Positions 8,689 to 17,266 of a DNA stretch of 64,000 bases are shown here, piece after piece. The DNA lies in contig NZ_FZNR01000001.1 of NCBI RefSeq assembly GCF_900188005.1, positions 744,001 through 808,000 on the forward strand. The letters run 5' to 3'. Position numbers and translations under genes: made by a program. Position 1 is the stretch's first letter; each line of letters opens with the position of its first letter. The notes under the pieces were generated by a model. The model had not been told where the DNA came from, searched no databases, and was given only the letters and a program-made list of their open reading frames with translations. The DNA is from Actinoplanes regularis. GTDB taxonomy: Bacteria > Actinomycetota > Actinomycetes > Mycobacteriales > Micromonosporaceae.

Positions 8689-11286
8689 GTGGGTAGTCAA
8701 CGCAACGCGCTGGTCGCCGTGGTCCGGCAGGAACTCGCCGAGGCCCGCGGCTCCGCTCGGGCCCTGCTGGCCGCGGCGGAGTCCGCCCGGGGCGAGGCCC
8801 AGAACCGGCGGCGCCTGGTCCGCGACGCGTACACCACCTGCCTGAACCAGCTCGCCACCGCGCGCGAGGTGGCCCGCGACGACATCCAGCAGCGTTACCG
8901 GGGCGACGCCACCCGGCTCGCCGGCCACCTGCGCGGCCTGGCCACCTCCAGCGCCACCGGCGCGGCCGGCGCGCCCTGGCGGTTGTGGTCACCGAGCGAG
9001 CCCGACCCGGGCAGCCGGCCCGGGCTGCTGCGGATCGGCGCGATCACGTTCGAGGAGATCGCCGCGCTGCCCGGGCTGATCCCGCTGCTGGACGCCGTGC
9101 ACCTGCACGTCTCCGGGCCGTCCCCGCAGGTGGACGACCTGATCAGCGGGGTACTGCTGCGAGCGCTGGGCAGCACCCGGGCCGGCGACGTGCACCTGAC
9201 CGTGTACGACCCGGAGAACCTGGGTGGCACGCTCGCCCCGTTCGCGCCGCTGAACCCGACCTTCGTCGGACCGGGCGGACTCGGCTCCCTCCTCGACGAC
9301 CTGGCCGAACACATCTGCCGGGTGCACGAGTCGCTCGGCGGGCAGTACCCGTCGCTGGCCGAGATGGCCACCGCCCGGCCCGGACCACGCCTCGAGCCGT
9401 GGCGGCTGGTGGTGCTGCTCGCCGACCGGGCCACCTCGGTCGAGATGACCACGACGCAGCGGGCGCAGCTGGACCGGATCGTACGTACCGGGGTGGCCTG
9501 TGGGGTGCACCTGGTGGTCCGCGGGCTGAAGCTGGACGACGACCCGACGGTCGAACGGATCGTGGTCCGCGACCAGATCGCCATCTGCGACTCGCTCGGC
9601 AACCTGGAGGTCCGTCTCGACCCGCCGCCCCCGCCCGAGCGGATCGCGGCGTTCTGCCGGACCACCGCCGAGCGGACCCAGGACGGACCGGCCCCCGCCC
9701 GGCTGGCCGACCTGGAGCCGGCCAAGTACTGGTCCGAGTCCTCGCAGCACGGCCTGACCGCACCGATCGGCGACAGCACCGACGGCACCCTGGTCGAGGT
9801 CCCGCTCGGCGACGACCCGCCCCACGCGCTGATCGGCGGCCCGTCCGGCTCCGGCAAGACCAACCTGATCTACACCTGGCTCGGCTCGCTGGCCACCCGG
9901 TACGGCCCCGAGGAGCTCGCGCTCTACCTGCTCGACTTCAAGGAGGGCGTCTCCTTCGCCCGCTACACCCCCGGCCCCCGGGACCCCAGCTGGCTCCCGC
10001 AGGTCCGGCTGGCCGGCATCAACGTGAACGGCGACCGCGAGTTCGGCCTGGCCATGCTCCGGCACCTGGGTGAGGAGCTGCGCAACCGGGCCCAGGCGGC
10101 GAAGCGCCACGACGCCGGCAAGCTGTCCGAACTGCGAGCCGAGGACCCGGCCGGCCACTGGCCGCGGATCGTCGCGGTGATCGACGAGTTCCAGGTGCTG
10201 CTGGCCGGGCGGGACGCGGTCGCCGACGAGGCCGTCGACCTGCTCGAGGACCTCGCCCGGCGGGGCCGCTCACAGGGCATCCACCTGGTGCTGGCCAGTC
10301 AGGACGTGGCCGGGATCCAGGCACTGTGGGGCCGTCCCGGGCTGATCGCCCAGTTCACGCTCCGGATCGCGCTGCCCAAGGCACGCCGGATCCTGGCCGA
10401 CGACAACCTGGCGGCCGCGGTCATCCCCCGCTTCCACGCGGTGGTGAACACCGAATCCGGGATGTCCGGGGCGAACCGGATCGTTCGCCTGCCGGACGCC
10501 GGTGACCGGACCGCGTGGCGGGCCCTGCAGCGCAGGCTCTGGCGCGACCGGGAGCCCGGCTGGGCGGAGCCACGGCTCTTCGACGGCGACACGGTGCCCC
10601 GGCTACCGGCCTTCCTGCGGCCGTCCGGGCGGACGCCCACCGACGATGTCGGGTCGTCGCCCGGCGCCGTGCTCGGCGAGCGCATCGACGTGGCGGCCCA
10701 ACCGGCCCGGCTCCGGCTCGGGCGGATGCCGGGGCGGAACCTGGCGGTGCTCGGCACCCGTACCGAGGAGGCCTGCGCCGTCCTGGCCGCCGCCGCCCTC
10801 AGCCTGGCCGCGCAGGGTCCGGCGCACTTCAGCGTGATCTGCCTCGACCGGGACGCCTCGGCGGCCGCCAAGCGGCTCTTCGCCGAACTGCCGTCGGCGG
10901 ACTGGTACGACACCCCCGGCGCTGGCTTCACCCCGCAGTCCCTGACGGTCCCGCACTACGTGCTGGGCTACGCCATGGACGCCGCCCGGGACCCGGCCCT
11001 CAAGCGGATGCTGACCGAGGGCCCGGAACACCGCACCCACGTGCTCGGCTGGTGGCGGTCGGTTCCCCGGCTCCGCGACGACCTGGGCGGGGCGGGCGCG
11101 CGGTTCGACACCATCGGCGCCTGGGTGGCGCTCGATGTCCAGGGCGGCGACCTGACCCCGCTCTATCCGCAACCCGGCGGCCCGGTCTGGTATCCGCGGC
11201 CGCGCCGGGCGTTGTTCTTCGACCGCTCGGTGCACCGCACACCCGAAGTCATCATCCCGTACGAGGTGAACCATGACCACACGTGA
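8689..11286 (+). CDS. FtsK/SpoIIIE-type (EccC-like) triple-domain ATPase
   Basis: This 865-aa protein has an N-terminal Ala/Glu/Arg-rich predicted coiled coil (residues about 5-75), then three ATPase-like units. The first (about 105-290) lacks a P-loop. The central one (about 370-600) is intact, with Walker A GGPSGSGKT (Lys390) and Walker B VAVIDEF (Asp499-Glu500), followed by RRGRSQGIHLVLASQD. The third (about 655-850) has a degenerate P-loop (LGTRTEEA). One active and two silent FtsK units recall EccC of type VII secretion, but there is no N-terminal membrane anchor and no ESX gene nearby. It overlaps the next gene by 14 bp. A DNA- or protein-translocating motor anchored by that membrane partner is the best inference. 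Confidence 0.85.
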   Translation: MGSQRNALVAVVRQELAEARGSARALLAAAESARGEAQNRRRLVRDAYTTCLNQLATAREVARDDIQQRYRGDATRLAGHLRGLATSSATGAAGAPWRLWSPSEPDPGSRPGLLRIGAITFEEIAALPGLIPLLDAVHLHVSGPSPQVDDLISGVLLRALGSTRAGDVHLTVYDPENLGGTLAPFAPLNPTFVGPGGLGSLLDDLAEHICRVHESLGGQYPSLAEMATARPGPRLEPWRLVVLLADRATSVEMTTTQRAQLDRIVRTGVACGVHLVVRGLKLDDDPTVERIVVRDQIAICDSLGNLEVRLDPPPPPERIAAFCRTTAERTQDGPAPARLADLEPAKYWSESSQHGLTAPIGDSTDGTLVEVPLGDDPPHALIGGPSGSGKTNLIYTWLGSLATRYGPEELALYLLDFKEGVSFARYTPGPRDPSWLPQVRLAGINVNGDREFGLAMLRHLGEELRNRAQAAKRHDAGKLSELRAEDPAGHWPRIVAVIDEFQVLLAGRDAVADEAVDLLEDLARRGRSQGIHLVLASQDVAGIQALWGRPGLIAQFTLRIALPKARRILADDNLAAAVIPRFHAVVNTESGMSGANRIVRLPDAGDRTAWRALQRRLWRDREPGWAEPRLFDGDTVPRLPAFLRPSGRTPTDDVGSSPGAVLGERIDVAAQPARLRLGRMPGRNLAVLGTRTEEACAVLAAAALSLAAQGPAHFSVICLDRDASAAAKRLFAELPSADWYDTPGAGFTPQSLTVPHYVLGYAMDAARDPALKRMLTEGPEHRTHVLGWWRSVPRLRDDLGGAGARFDTIGAWVALDVQGGDLTPLYPQPGGPVWYPRPRRALFFDRSVHRTPEVIIPYEVNHDHT

Positions 11287-12043
11287 CCGGCAGCCGCCCA
11301 GCCGCGACTACCAGTTGATGGTGAGCGCCCTGGCCGACGTGACCCGGCGGCGCGACGCCGAACTGGACGAGGCCGAGCAGGCGTACCAGGACAGCGCCGC
11401 CCGCGCCGCCGGCGAATTGGCCCACGCCGAGAACGACGCGCTCTCCGCCGACCGGTGGGCCGGCGCCGCCGCCGCCCAGGTCCTCGACGTGGACCGGGAG
11501 GCGGCACGGCTCTGGGCCCAGCTGCGGCGGGCTCGCGGGTTGCGGGTCCGCGCCCTCGGCGAGGTGCCGGACCCGGCGCCGATAGAGACCCTGCCGCGGG
11601 TCGCCCTGCAGCGCCGCCCCTCCTCGGCCCTCCCCTCGGACCTGGACGGCGTCGTCACCGGCAACGGCCGGCAGTCCCCCCGGGCGCTGCTCGCCCGGGC
11701 CGCCGACCGCATCGAGGACCGCCTGCGCCCCACCAGCCGGCGCCCCCTGCCGCGCTGGTCCCTGCCGCTGCTCCCGATGATCGGCGCGATCGCCTCGTCA
11801 CTGGCCGGCCTGGTCGCCGCCGGTCTGGTCACTTTCGGTCAGACCGCCGTCTTCGGCGGCCTGCTGATCCGCGGCCTGGGCTGGCTCGCCTTCATCATCG
11901 CGCCCTCGGCCGGGGTGCCCGCCGCGGCCTACCTCGCCCACCAGCGTCTCCACGCCCGCCTGGACATCGGCGGCATCGGCCTGACACTGCTGGGCGGCAT
12001 GATCGCCGCCACGCTCCTCTCCCTCTCCTTCGCCGCACACTGA
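11273..12043 (+). CDS. Coiled-coil membrane protein paired with the FtsK-like ATPase
   Basis: This 256-aa protein has an N-terminal charged Ala/Glu/Arg coiled coil (residues about 15-100, e.g. ELDEAEQAYQDSAARAAGEL), an Arg/Pro-rich linker and three or four hydrophobic helices in residues about 155-256. It has no enzymatic motif. The start overlaps the ATPase gene by 14 bp, so it is translationally coupled. Both proteins carry similar N-terminal coiled coils, suggesting direct contact. It probably tethers the ATPase to the membrane. I do not recognise a named family. Confidence 0.75.
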   Translation: MTTRDRQPPSRDYQLMVSALADVTRRRDAELDEAEQAYQDSAARAAGELAHAENDALSADRWAGAAAAQVLDVDREAARLWAQLRRARGLRVRALGEVPDPAPIETLPRVALQRRPSSALPSDLDGVVTGNGRQSPRALLARAADRIEDRLRPTSRRPLPRWSLPLLPMIGAIASSLAGLVAAGLVTFGQTAVFGGLLIRGLGWLAFIIAPSAGVPAAAYLAHQRLHARLDIGGIGLTLLGGMIAATLLSLSFAAH

Positions 12044-12054
12044 AGCCGCACACG

Positions 12055-12090
12055 AGAAAGCCCCGGAGACGCCTGTCTCCGGGGCTTTCT
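12055..12090. terminator. Strong bidirectional terminator
   Basis: A perfect 16-bp stem (AGAAAGCCCCGGAGAC / GTCTCCGGGGCTTTCT) has a 4-nt loop GCCT. It lies between the convergent ends of the coiled-coil membrane gene and the dehydrogenase. The A/T-rich outer ends give T-containing tails in both directions. Confidence 0.9.
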
Positions 12091-12101
12091 GGTGAGCGGG
12101 C

Positions 12102-12950
12102 TCAGTAGCTGTAGAAGCCCTTGCCGGTCTTACGACCGAGGTCACCGGCGGTGACCATGCGCTGGAGCAGCTCCGGCGGGAAGAACTTCTCGTCCTGGGT
12201 GTCGCGGTAGATGTTGCCGGCCGCGTTGAGCATGACGTCGAGGCCGGTCAGGTCGACCGTGGCCAGCGGGCCCATGGCGTGCCCGAAGCCGAGCTTCATG
12301 ACCGTGTCGAGGTCGGCGGCGGAGACGACGCCGGACTCGACCAGCTTGATGGCCTCGACCAGCAGCGCCGAGAAGAGGCGGTTGGAGACGAAGCCGGCGA
12401 CGTCGCGCTTGACCTCGACGCAGGTCTTGCCGACCTCCTCGGCGAAGTCGCGGGCGGCGGCGAGGGTCTCGTCGGAGGTCTGGTAACCGCGGACCAGCTC
12501 GACCAGCTTCATCATCGGGACCGGGGAGAAGAAGTGGATGCCGACCACCGACTCCGGCCGGGACGTGACCGCGGCGATCTGGGTGATCGGGATGGCCGAG
12601 GTGTTGGTGCCGAGCACCGTGCCGGACTTGCAGATCTTGTCGAGCTGCTTGAAGAGGTCGTGCTTGGCCTCCACCTTCTCGAAGATGGCCTCGACCACGA
12701 CGTCCGCCTCGGCGACCGCTTCCAGGTCGGTGGTCGGCGTGATCCGCTGGAGGGTGGCCTCGACGTCCTCCTCCGCGATCTTGCCCTTGGCCGCGAAGCG
12801 GGTCAGCGAGTCACGGATCGCGCCGAGACCCCGCCGGAGCGAGGCGTCGTCGACGTCCCGCATGGTGACCTGCCATCCGGCCTGCGCCGAGACCTGTGCG
12901 ATCCCGGAACCCATCAAACCGGAACCGATGACCGCGAGACGACCCGCCAT
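12102..12950 (-). CDS. 3-hydroxybutyryl-CoA dehydrogenase (3-hydroxyacyl-CoA dehydrogenase family)
   Basis: This 282-aa soluble enzyme has an N-terminal NAD-binding fold (IGSGLMGSGIAQ), the catalytic His in VVGIHFFSPVPMMKLVE and the C-terminal dimerisation domain (DVAGFVSNR, GFGHAMGPL, GRKTGKGFY). It would reversibly oxidise 3-hydroxybutyryl-CoA to acetoacetyl-CoA in short-chain fatty-acid or PHB metabolism. Size matches stand-alone Hbd/PaaH-type enzymes. The ATG at 12950 is preceded by AAGGAG at ideal spacing; the much longer open frame upstream is not coding. It has no co-directional neighbour close by, so it is probably monocistronic. Confidence 0.92.
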   Translation of the reverse strand: MAGRLAVIGSGLMGSGIAQVSAQAGWQVTMRDVDDASLRRGLGAIRDSLTRFAAKGKIAEEDVEATLQRITPTTDLEAVAEADVVVEAIFEKVEAKHDLFKQLDKICKSGTVLGTNTSAIPITQIAAVTSRPESVVGIHFFSPVPMMKLVELVRGYQTSDETLAAARDFAEEVGKTCVEVKRDVAGFVSNRLFSALLVEAIKLVESGVVSAADLDTVMKLGFGHAMGPLATVDLTGLDVMLNAAGNIYRDTQDEKFFPPELLQRMVTAGDLGRKTGKGFYSY

Positions 12951-13070
12951 GCTCAACTCCTTCGTTAGAGGCGCCGACAGTCTAGCGGGGCTACTGAACG
13001 GAAACTTAGGACGACTCCCGGTCGGGGCGAATCGCCGGAAAACCGCGATCCACGGTGCCAGACTGTGCGC

Positions 13071-13442
13071 ATGGCCACGAGCGACGGCTGGTACCTCATC
13101 GGCCCGCTGATCGCCGTCGGTCTGGTCGGCTTTCTCGGTGCCGTCTTCTGGCGTATGGGCCTGCAATCCACCGGCCCCCTGGACGGGGAGCCGCTCCGGA
13201 GCGGGCGCCCGGACGGCTTGGCGATCTTCGGCGAGCGGGGTGAGCAGGAGGACTACGGCCTGCTGTGGCCCGCCGCGGTCACCGGCGAGCCCGAGGTCGC
13301 CGACGAGATCCGGCGGTTGCTCTCCGACGCGGGCATCCGCACCACCCAGGTGACCGGGCGCGACGGCCGGGTCAGTGTGCTGGTCTTCGCCGAGGAGGTG
13401 GAGGAGGCACGACGCCTGGTCGGTGACTCCCCCACTCTTTGA
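13071..13442 (+). CDS. Small membrane-anchored protein with DUF2007-like domain
   Basis: This 123-aa protein has one N-terminal helix (YLIGPLIAVGLVGFLGAVFW) and a soluble C-terminal part. The soluble part looks like the DUF2007 putative signal-transducing fold: GEPEVADEIRRLLSDAGI, then RVSVLVFAEEVEEARRLV. Function is unknown. The start could be GTG 13065 or ATG 13071; I chose the ATG. It stops inside the first unit of the 25-bp tandem repeat. Confidence 0.7.
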   Translation: MATSDGWYLIGPLIAVGLVGFLGAVFWRMGLQSTGPLDGEPLRSGRPDGLAIFGERGEQEDYGLLWPAAVTGEPEVADEIRRLLSDAGIRTTQVTGRDGRVSVLVFAEEVEEARRLVGDSPTL

Positions 13443-13589
13443 TCTTCGGCGGGTTCCGAGCCTCCGATCGCCGGCGGCTTCCGCGCCCCTGATCGTCGGC
13501 GGCTCCCAGGCTCCTGATCGTCGGCGGCTCCCAGGCTCCTGATCGTCGGCGGATCCCGGGTTCCTGATCGTCGGCGGTTCCGCGTCCCC
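13441..13589. repeat. 25-bp tandem repeat, six copies, between convergent genes
   Basis: Units begin with GATC at 13441, 13466, 13491, 13516, 13541 and 13566. Copies 3 and 4 are identical (GATCGTCGGCGGCTCCCAGG plus CTCCT); the others differ mainly in the second half. The last unit is 24 bp. The array fills the gap between the DUF2007-like gene and murA, overlapping the former's stop codon. There are no unique spacers, so it is not a CRISPR array. Confidence 0.9.
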
Positions 13590-13591
13590 GA

Positions 13592-14881
13592 TCAGAAGTC
13601 GAAGGTGGGCTCCGGGACGTCGGTGCGCTCCACCTCGACGCCGAGGCGGGCCAGGTCGGCGACGAAATCCGGGTAACCCCGGTCGATGTGGTGCACCTCG
13701 CCCACCTCGGTCACCCCGTCCGCGCACAGCCCGGCGATGACCAGGCCGGCACCGGCCCGGATGTCGGTGGCCCGGACCGGGGCCCCGGAGAGCCGCTCCC
13801 GCCCGTTGACGACCGCGTGGTGCCCGTCGGTGCGGATGTCCGCGCCCAGCCGCACCATCTCGTTCACGAACATGAACCGGCCGTCGAAGATGTTCTCGGT
13901 AATCAGCGACGACCCCTCGGCGACCGAGGCCAGGCCGATCGCCATCGGCAGCAGGTCCGTGGCGAAGCCCGGGAACGGCAGCGTCACGATGTCGACGTGC
14001 CTGGGGCGCTCGGTCATCCGGACCCGGAACCGGTTGTCACCCGGCTCGACCGTCGCCCCGGCCGCCACCAACTTGTCCAGCGCGATGTCCAGGAACTCGG
14101 GCCGGACTCCGTGCACCGTCACGTCGCCACGGGTCATCACCGCGCCGTACGCCCAGGTCCCGCCGACGATCCGGTCGCCGACCGTGGTGTGCCGGACCGG
14201 CTTGAGCGGCCCGTCCACGCCCTCGATGATCAGCGTCGACGTTCCGGCCCCGGCGATCCGGGCGCCCATCGCGTTGAGCATCTCGCAGATGTCCACGATC
14301 TCGGGTTCCCGGGCGGCGTTGTCGATCTCCGTGACGCCCTTCGCCAGCACCGCGGCCATCAACAGGTTCTCGGTGGCGCCGACGCTCGGGAAGTCCAGCC
14401 AGATCTTGGTGCCACGCAGCCCGGCCGGGGCCGAGGCGATCACGAAACCGTGCTCGTTGGAGATCTCCGCACCCATCCGGGCCAGGCCGGACACGTGCAT
14501 GTCCAGGCCCCGGGAGCCGATCATGTCGCCGCCGGGGAGCGCCACCCGGACGTAACCGCGGCGGGCCAGCAGCGGGCCGAGCACGCAGATCGACGCGCGC
14601 AGCCGGCGGACCAGGTCGTAATCCGCCTCGGCACCCGGCTCCAGCGGCACGTCGATGATCGCCTCGGTGCCGTCCAGCACCACGTCGCAACCCAGCCGGC
14701 GGAGCACCTCGGCCATGATCGCTATGTCGGTGATCCGGGGCACGTTCGCGACCACGCTACGTCCCTCGGCGAGCAGCGCGACCGCCATGAGCTTGAGTGC
14801 CGAATTCTTCGCGCCACCGACCGTGACGTCACCGGTGAGCGGGGCGCCGCCCTTGACCCTGATCACATCCACGCGGGCCAT
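13592..14881 (-). CDS. murA: UDP-N-acetylglucosamine 1-carboxyvinyltransferase
   Basis: This 429-aa enzyme transfers enolpyruvate from PEP to UDP-GlcNAc, the first committed step of peptidoglycan synthesis. Recognisable motifs are [11 protein letters not shown] (residues 22-32), [15 protein letters not shown] and [15 protein letters not shown]. In most bacteria the last motif is PGGC with the Cys that fosfomycin alkylates; here Asp119 stands at that place, as in mycobacterial MurA. The ATG at 14881 lies 43 bp from the divergent adenosyltransferase start. Full length and otherwise intact. Confidence 0.96.
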   Translation of the reverse strand: MARVDVIRVKGGAPLTGDVTVGGAKNSALKLMAVALLAEGRSVVANVPRITDIAIMAEVLRRLGCDVVLDGTEAIIDVPLEPGAEADYDLVRRLRASICVLGPLLARRGYVRVALPGGDMIGSRGLDMHVSGLARMGAEISNEHGFVIASAPAGLRGTKIWLDFPSVGATENLLMAAVLAKGVTEIDNAAREPEIVDICEMLNAMGARIAGAGTSTLIIEGVDGPLKPVRHTTVGDRIVGGTWAYGAVMTRGDVTVHGVRPEFLDIALDKLVAAGATVEPGDNRFRVRMTERPRHVDIVTLPFPGFATDLLPMAIGLASVAEGSSLITENIFDGRFMFVNEMVRLGADIRTDGHHAVVNGRERLSGAPVRATDIRAGAGLVIAGLCADGVTEVGEVHHIDRGYPDFVADLARLGVEVERTDVPEPTFDF

Positions 14882-14923
14882 CGTATGGGCCGCGGCCCAC
14901 CTCCACTCCGTAGGGTGGGGCCC

Positions 14924-15499
14924 ATGGCTGTGCATCTCACCCGCATCTACACCCGTACCGGCGACGCCGGCCAGACCCGTCTGGTCAACAACGACGTGGC
15001 GGCGAAGACCGACCCGCGCATCGCGGCCTACGCCGACTCCGACGAGTGCAACGCGGCGCTGGGCGTCGCGCTCGCCCTCGGCGAGCTCCCCGAGGACGTA
15101 CGGGAGGTGCTGAGCCGGATTCAGAACGATCTGTTCGACCTGGGGGCGGATCTCGGCAATCCGCTCGCCGAGAACCCACCGTTCCCGCCGCTGCGGGTCA
15201 CCGAGGAGTACGTGACCCGTCTGGAGGGCTGGTGCGACACGTTCAACGAGAACCTGCCCGCGCTGGACAGTTTCATCCTGCCGGGTGGCACCCCGGGAGC
15301 GGCCCTGCTGCACGTGGCACGGACCGTGGCGCGGCGCGCGGAGCGTTCGGCGTGGGCCCTGATCGAGGCGGACCCGGAGCGGACCAGCGTGTTGCCGGCC
15401 AAGTACCTGAACCGCCTCTCGGACCTGCTCTTCATCCTGTCCCGGGTCGCCAACCCGAACGGCGACGTCAAGTGGGTGCCGGGCGGCAACCGCGCCTGA
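14924..15499 (+). CDS. Cob(I)yrinic acid a,c-diamide (ATP:corrinoid) adenosyltransferase, PduO type
   Basis: This 191-aa protein has the PduO-type signature [12 protein letters not shown] near the N-terminus, the [15 protein letters not shown] segment and [25 protein letters not shown]. The enzyme transfers adenosine from ATP to cob(I)alamin to make adenosylcobalamin for methylmalonyl-CoA mutase and other B12 enzymes. Length is typical and no domain is missing. The ATG at 14924 follows GGGTGGGG. No cobalamin riboswitch is evident in the short upstream gap. Confidence 0.93.
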   Translation: MAVHLTRIYTRTGDAGQTRLVNNDVAAKTDPRIAAYADSDECNAALGVALALGELPEDVREVLSRIQNDLFDLGADLGNPLAENPPFPPLRVTEEYVTRLEGWCDTFNENLPALDSFILPGGTPGAALLHVARTVARRAERSAWALIEADPERTSVLPAKYLNRLSDLLFILSRVANPNGDVKWVPGGNRA

Positions 15500-15501
15500 C
15501 A

Positions 15502-15524
15502 CCCCGGCCGGGTCGGTGCCGGGG
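15502..15524. terminator. Possible GC-rich terminator
   Basis: CCCCGGC (15502-15508) pairs with GCCGGGG (15518-15524) just after the adenosyltransferase stop, between convergent genes. There is no T tract and other pairings are possible in this GC-rich stretch, so support is weak. Confidence 0.35.
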
Positions 15525-15558
15525 CGGCGGGCGCCGCTGACACCCCGGCACCTCCGGC

Positions 15559-16377
15559 TCAGACCAGGAGTTCGCCGTCGATCGTCGTGACGGCGTGGCC
15601 GGACAGCTGGACCCGGTCACCCCTCAGGACGACACGGACCAGGCCGCCACGCGATGAGGCCTGGTAACCGGTGAGCTCGTCGCGTCCCAGACGTTCGCAC
15701 CAGTACGGCGTCAGGGCGGTATGCGCGCTGCCGGTCACCGGGTCCTCGTCCACCCCGACCGCCGGACCGAAGAAGCGCGAGACGAAGTCGTAGCCGGCGG
15801 CCGGATCGTCCGCGCGGGCCGTGACGATCACTCCGCGACGGGTGAGCCGGGCGACCGCCCCGAGATCGGGGACGAGGCCCCGGACCGTCTTCTCATCGGC
15901 CACCTCGAACAGCAGATCGTCGGTGTTCGGGCCGGTCCAGTGGCAGGTCGTCGCCGCTATGCCGAGGGCCGCGACCAGCGCCGGATCGACGTCTTGCGGG
16001 CTGAGCGGGGCGGTCGGGAAGTTCAGGGTGATCAGGCCGTCGCCGTCGACCTCGGCGGTCAGGATCCCGCTCCTGGTACGGAACCGGACCGGTGCGCCCG
16101 CCTCGACCAGCCCAGCCCGGTGCAGGACGTGGGCCGTGCCCAGGGTGGCGTGGCCGCACAGCGCGACCTCGACCTCCGGGGTGAACCAGCGCAGCGCCCA
16201 GTCGGCGTCCGCCGCGTCGATCCGGTGCAGGAAGGCGGTCTCGGAGAGGTTGACCTCGGCGGCGACCCGCTGCATCCAGTCGTCGGCGGGGAACGCGTCC
16301 CCGTCGAGGATCAGCACGCCGGCCGGGTTACCGGCGAAGGGGCGGTCGGTGAAGGCGTCGACGATTCGGATCCGCAT
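15559..16377 (-). CDS. PhzF family isomerase/epimerase-like protein
   Basis: This 272-aa two-lobed protein has the family hallmarks [16 protein letters not shown] (general-acid/base Glu), GHATLGTAH in the first lobe and [10 protein letters not shown] in the second. PhzF proteins isomerise trans-2,3-dihydro-3-hydroxyanthranilate in phenazine synthesis, but most members are unrelated to phenazine. No phenazine genes are present here, so the substrate is unknown. It starts with ATG at 16377 and is probably transcribed alone. Confidence 0.88.
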   Translation of the reverse strand: MRIRIVDAFTDRPFAGNPAGVLILDGDAFPADDWMQRVAAEVNLSETAFLHRIDAADADWALRWFTPEVEVALCGHATLGTAHVLHRAGLVEAGAPVRFRTRSGILTAEVDGDGLITLNFPTAPLSPQDVDPALVAALGIAATTCHWTGPNTDDLLFEVADEKTVRGLVPDLGAVARLTRRGVIVTARADDPAAGYDFVSRFFGPAVGVDEDPVTGSAHTALTPYWCERLGRDELTGYQASSRGGLVRVVLRGDRVQLSGHAVTTIDGELLV

Positions 16378-16434
16378 GGACTCGACACTAGGAGTCCGGG
16401 AAACCGGTCGGCACGGCCAATTCCCGATCGGTGG

Positions 16435-16902
16435 TCAGCCCTCCAGCGGGCGTGGACCGAAGATGGAGCGGCCGGGGACGCTGCCCGGGTCGCGCGGCGG
16501 GCCGGCCTCCAGCCAGGAGAGGAAACCGGTGACCGTGGTCTCGGCCATGGCGATCTCGACGTCGGTGCCGCCCATCGCGCAGCGCAGCACCACCCAGTGC
16601 ACGGGCATGGTCAGCCGCTCCGGGCCGGCCGGCAGCCGGCGCTCGGTGATCGTCAGAACTCGCCGGTCGAGCACCCGCTTGGGGCGGATGGCCAGGCTGA
16701 ACATCTTGTGGAAGCGGAGCTCGTCACCGACGAACTGACCAAGCCCGGGCGACCATCCGCGGCCCGGCACCATGGTGTTGGTGCGGACCTGAAGGCGGAT
16801 GGTGCCGCCGCCGAGCCTGAGCAGGCGGCGGCGGAAGAAAATGGCGAACATGAGCGCGAGCAGCGTGACGAAGCAGATTCCGAGGACTTCCAGAACCCGC
16901 AT
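16435..16902 (-). CDS. DUF2550 membrane protein downstream of atpC
   Basis: This 155-aa protein has one N-terminal membrane helix (VLGICFVTLLALMFAIFF), a basic stretch (RRRLLRLGGG) and a compact soluble domain with GRGWSPGLGQF and RCAMGGTDVEIAM. The layout matches DUF2550, a small actinobacterial family regularly found just after atpC. Function is unknown. It begins 8 bp after the atpC stop and is surely in the same transcript. Confidence 0.85.
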   Translation of the reverse strand: MRVLEVLGICFVTLLALMFAIFFRRRLLRLGGGTIRLQVRTNTMVPGRGWSPGLGQFVGDELRFHKMFSLAIRPKRVLDRRVLTITERRLPAGPERLTMPVHWVVLRCAMGGTDVEIAMAETTVTGFLSWLEAGPPRDPGSVPGRSIFGPRPLEG

Positions 16903-16910
16903 CGCCGGTG

Positions 16911-17192
16911 TCAGTGCTGCTCGGGCGTGGCGGCGGTCGCGCTCTCGGCGAGCACGGTGACGCCGTTCGCGTCGATGGAGAGGAAGCCCCCGGCGACGTC
17001 GTAGGTGAGCTGCTCGCCACCAGCGAGCTTCACCCGCACCTGGGACGGCTCCTTGAGCAGGCCCAGCAGCGGCGAGTGGCCGGGCAGCACACCGATCTCA
17101 CCCTCGGTGGTGCGCGCGACTAGCATCTCGGCCTCACCGGCCCAGACCTTCTCCTCGACGGCGACGACCTCGACGTGAAGTTGGTTGGCCAC
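16911..17192 (-). CDS. atpC: F1F0 ATP synthase epsilon subunit, short form
   Basis: This 93-aa protein holds the epsilon N-terminal beta-barrel (ANQLHVEVVAVEEKVWAGEA, EGEIGVLPGHSPLLGLL, GGFLSIDANGVTVLAE) and then ends within ten residues. The usual C-terminal pair of helices, which carries auto-inhibition in other bacteria, is absent (typical length 120-140 aa). The GTG at 17192 follows GGGAGA. It lies downstream of an LCP gene and away from the rest of the ATP synthase cluster. Confidence 0.92.
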   Translation of the reverse strand: MANQLHVEVVAVEEKVWAGEAEMLVARTTEGEIGVLPGHSPLLGLLKEPSQVRVKLAGGEQLTYDVAGGFLSIDANGVTVLAESATAATPEQH

Positions 17193-17266
17193 GCTGTCTC
17201 CCTCTGACGCTGCGAACCGAACGGGTGAAAGTCTAATCGGCGCCCACCGCAACCGTTCGGCCGGGG

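Noticed and set aside
8689-12043. Type VII secretion (ESX) cluster
   Set aside because: The ATPase has an EccC-like domain series, but there are no EsxA/B, EccB, EccD or mycosin genes around it.
13441-13589. CRISPR array
   Set aside because: Units are head-to-tail with no unique spacers, and no cas gene is present in the window.
14882-14923. Cobalamin riboswitch ahead of the adenosyltransferase
   Set aside because: Only about 40 bp lie between the divergent starts, far too short for a B12 aptamer.
15559-16377. Phenazine biosynthesis locus
   Set aside because: Only a PhzF-family gene is present; no phzA-E or phzG neighbours.
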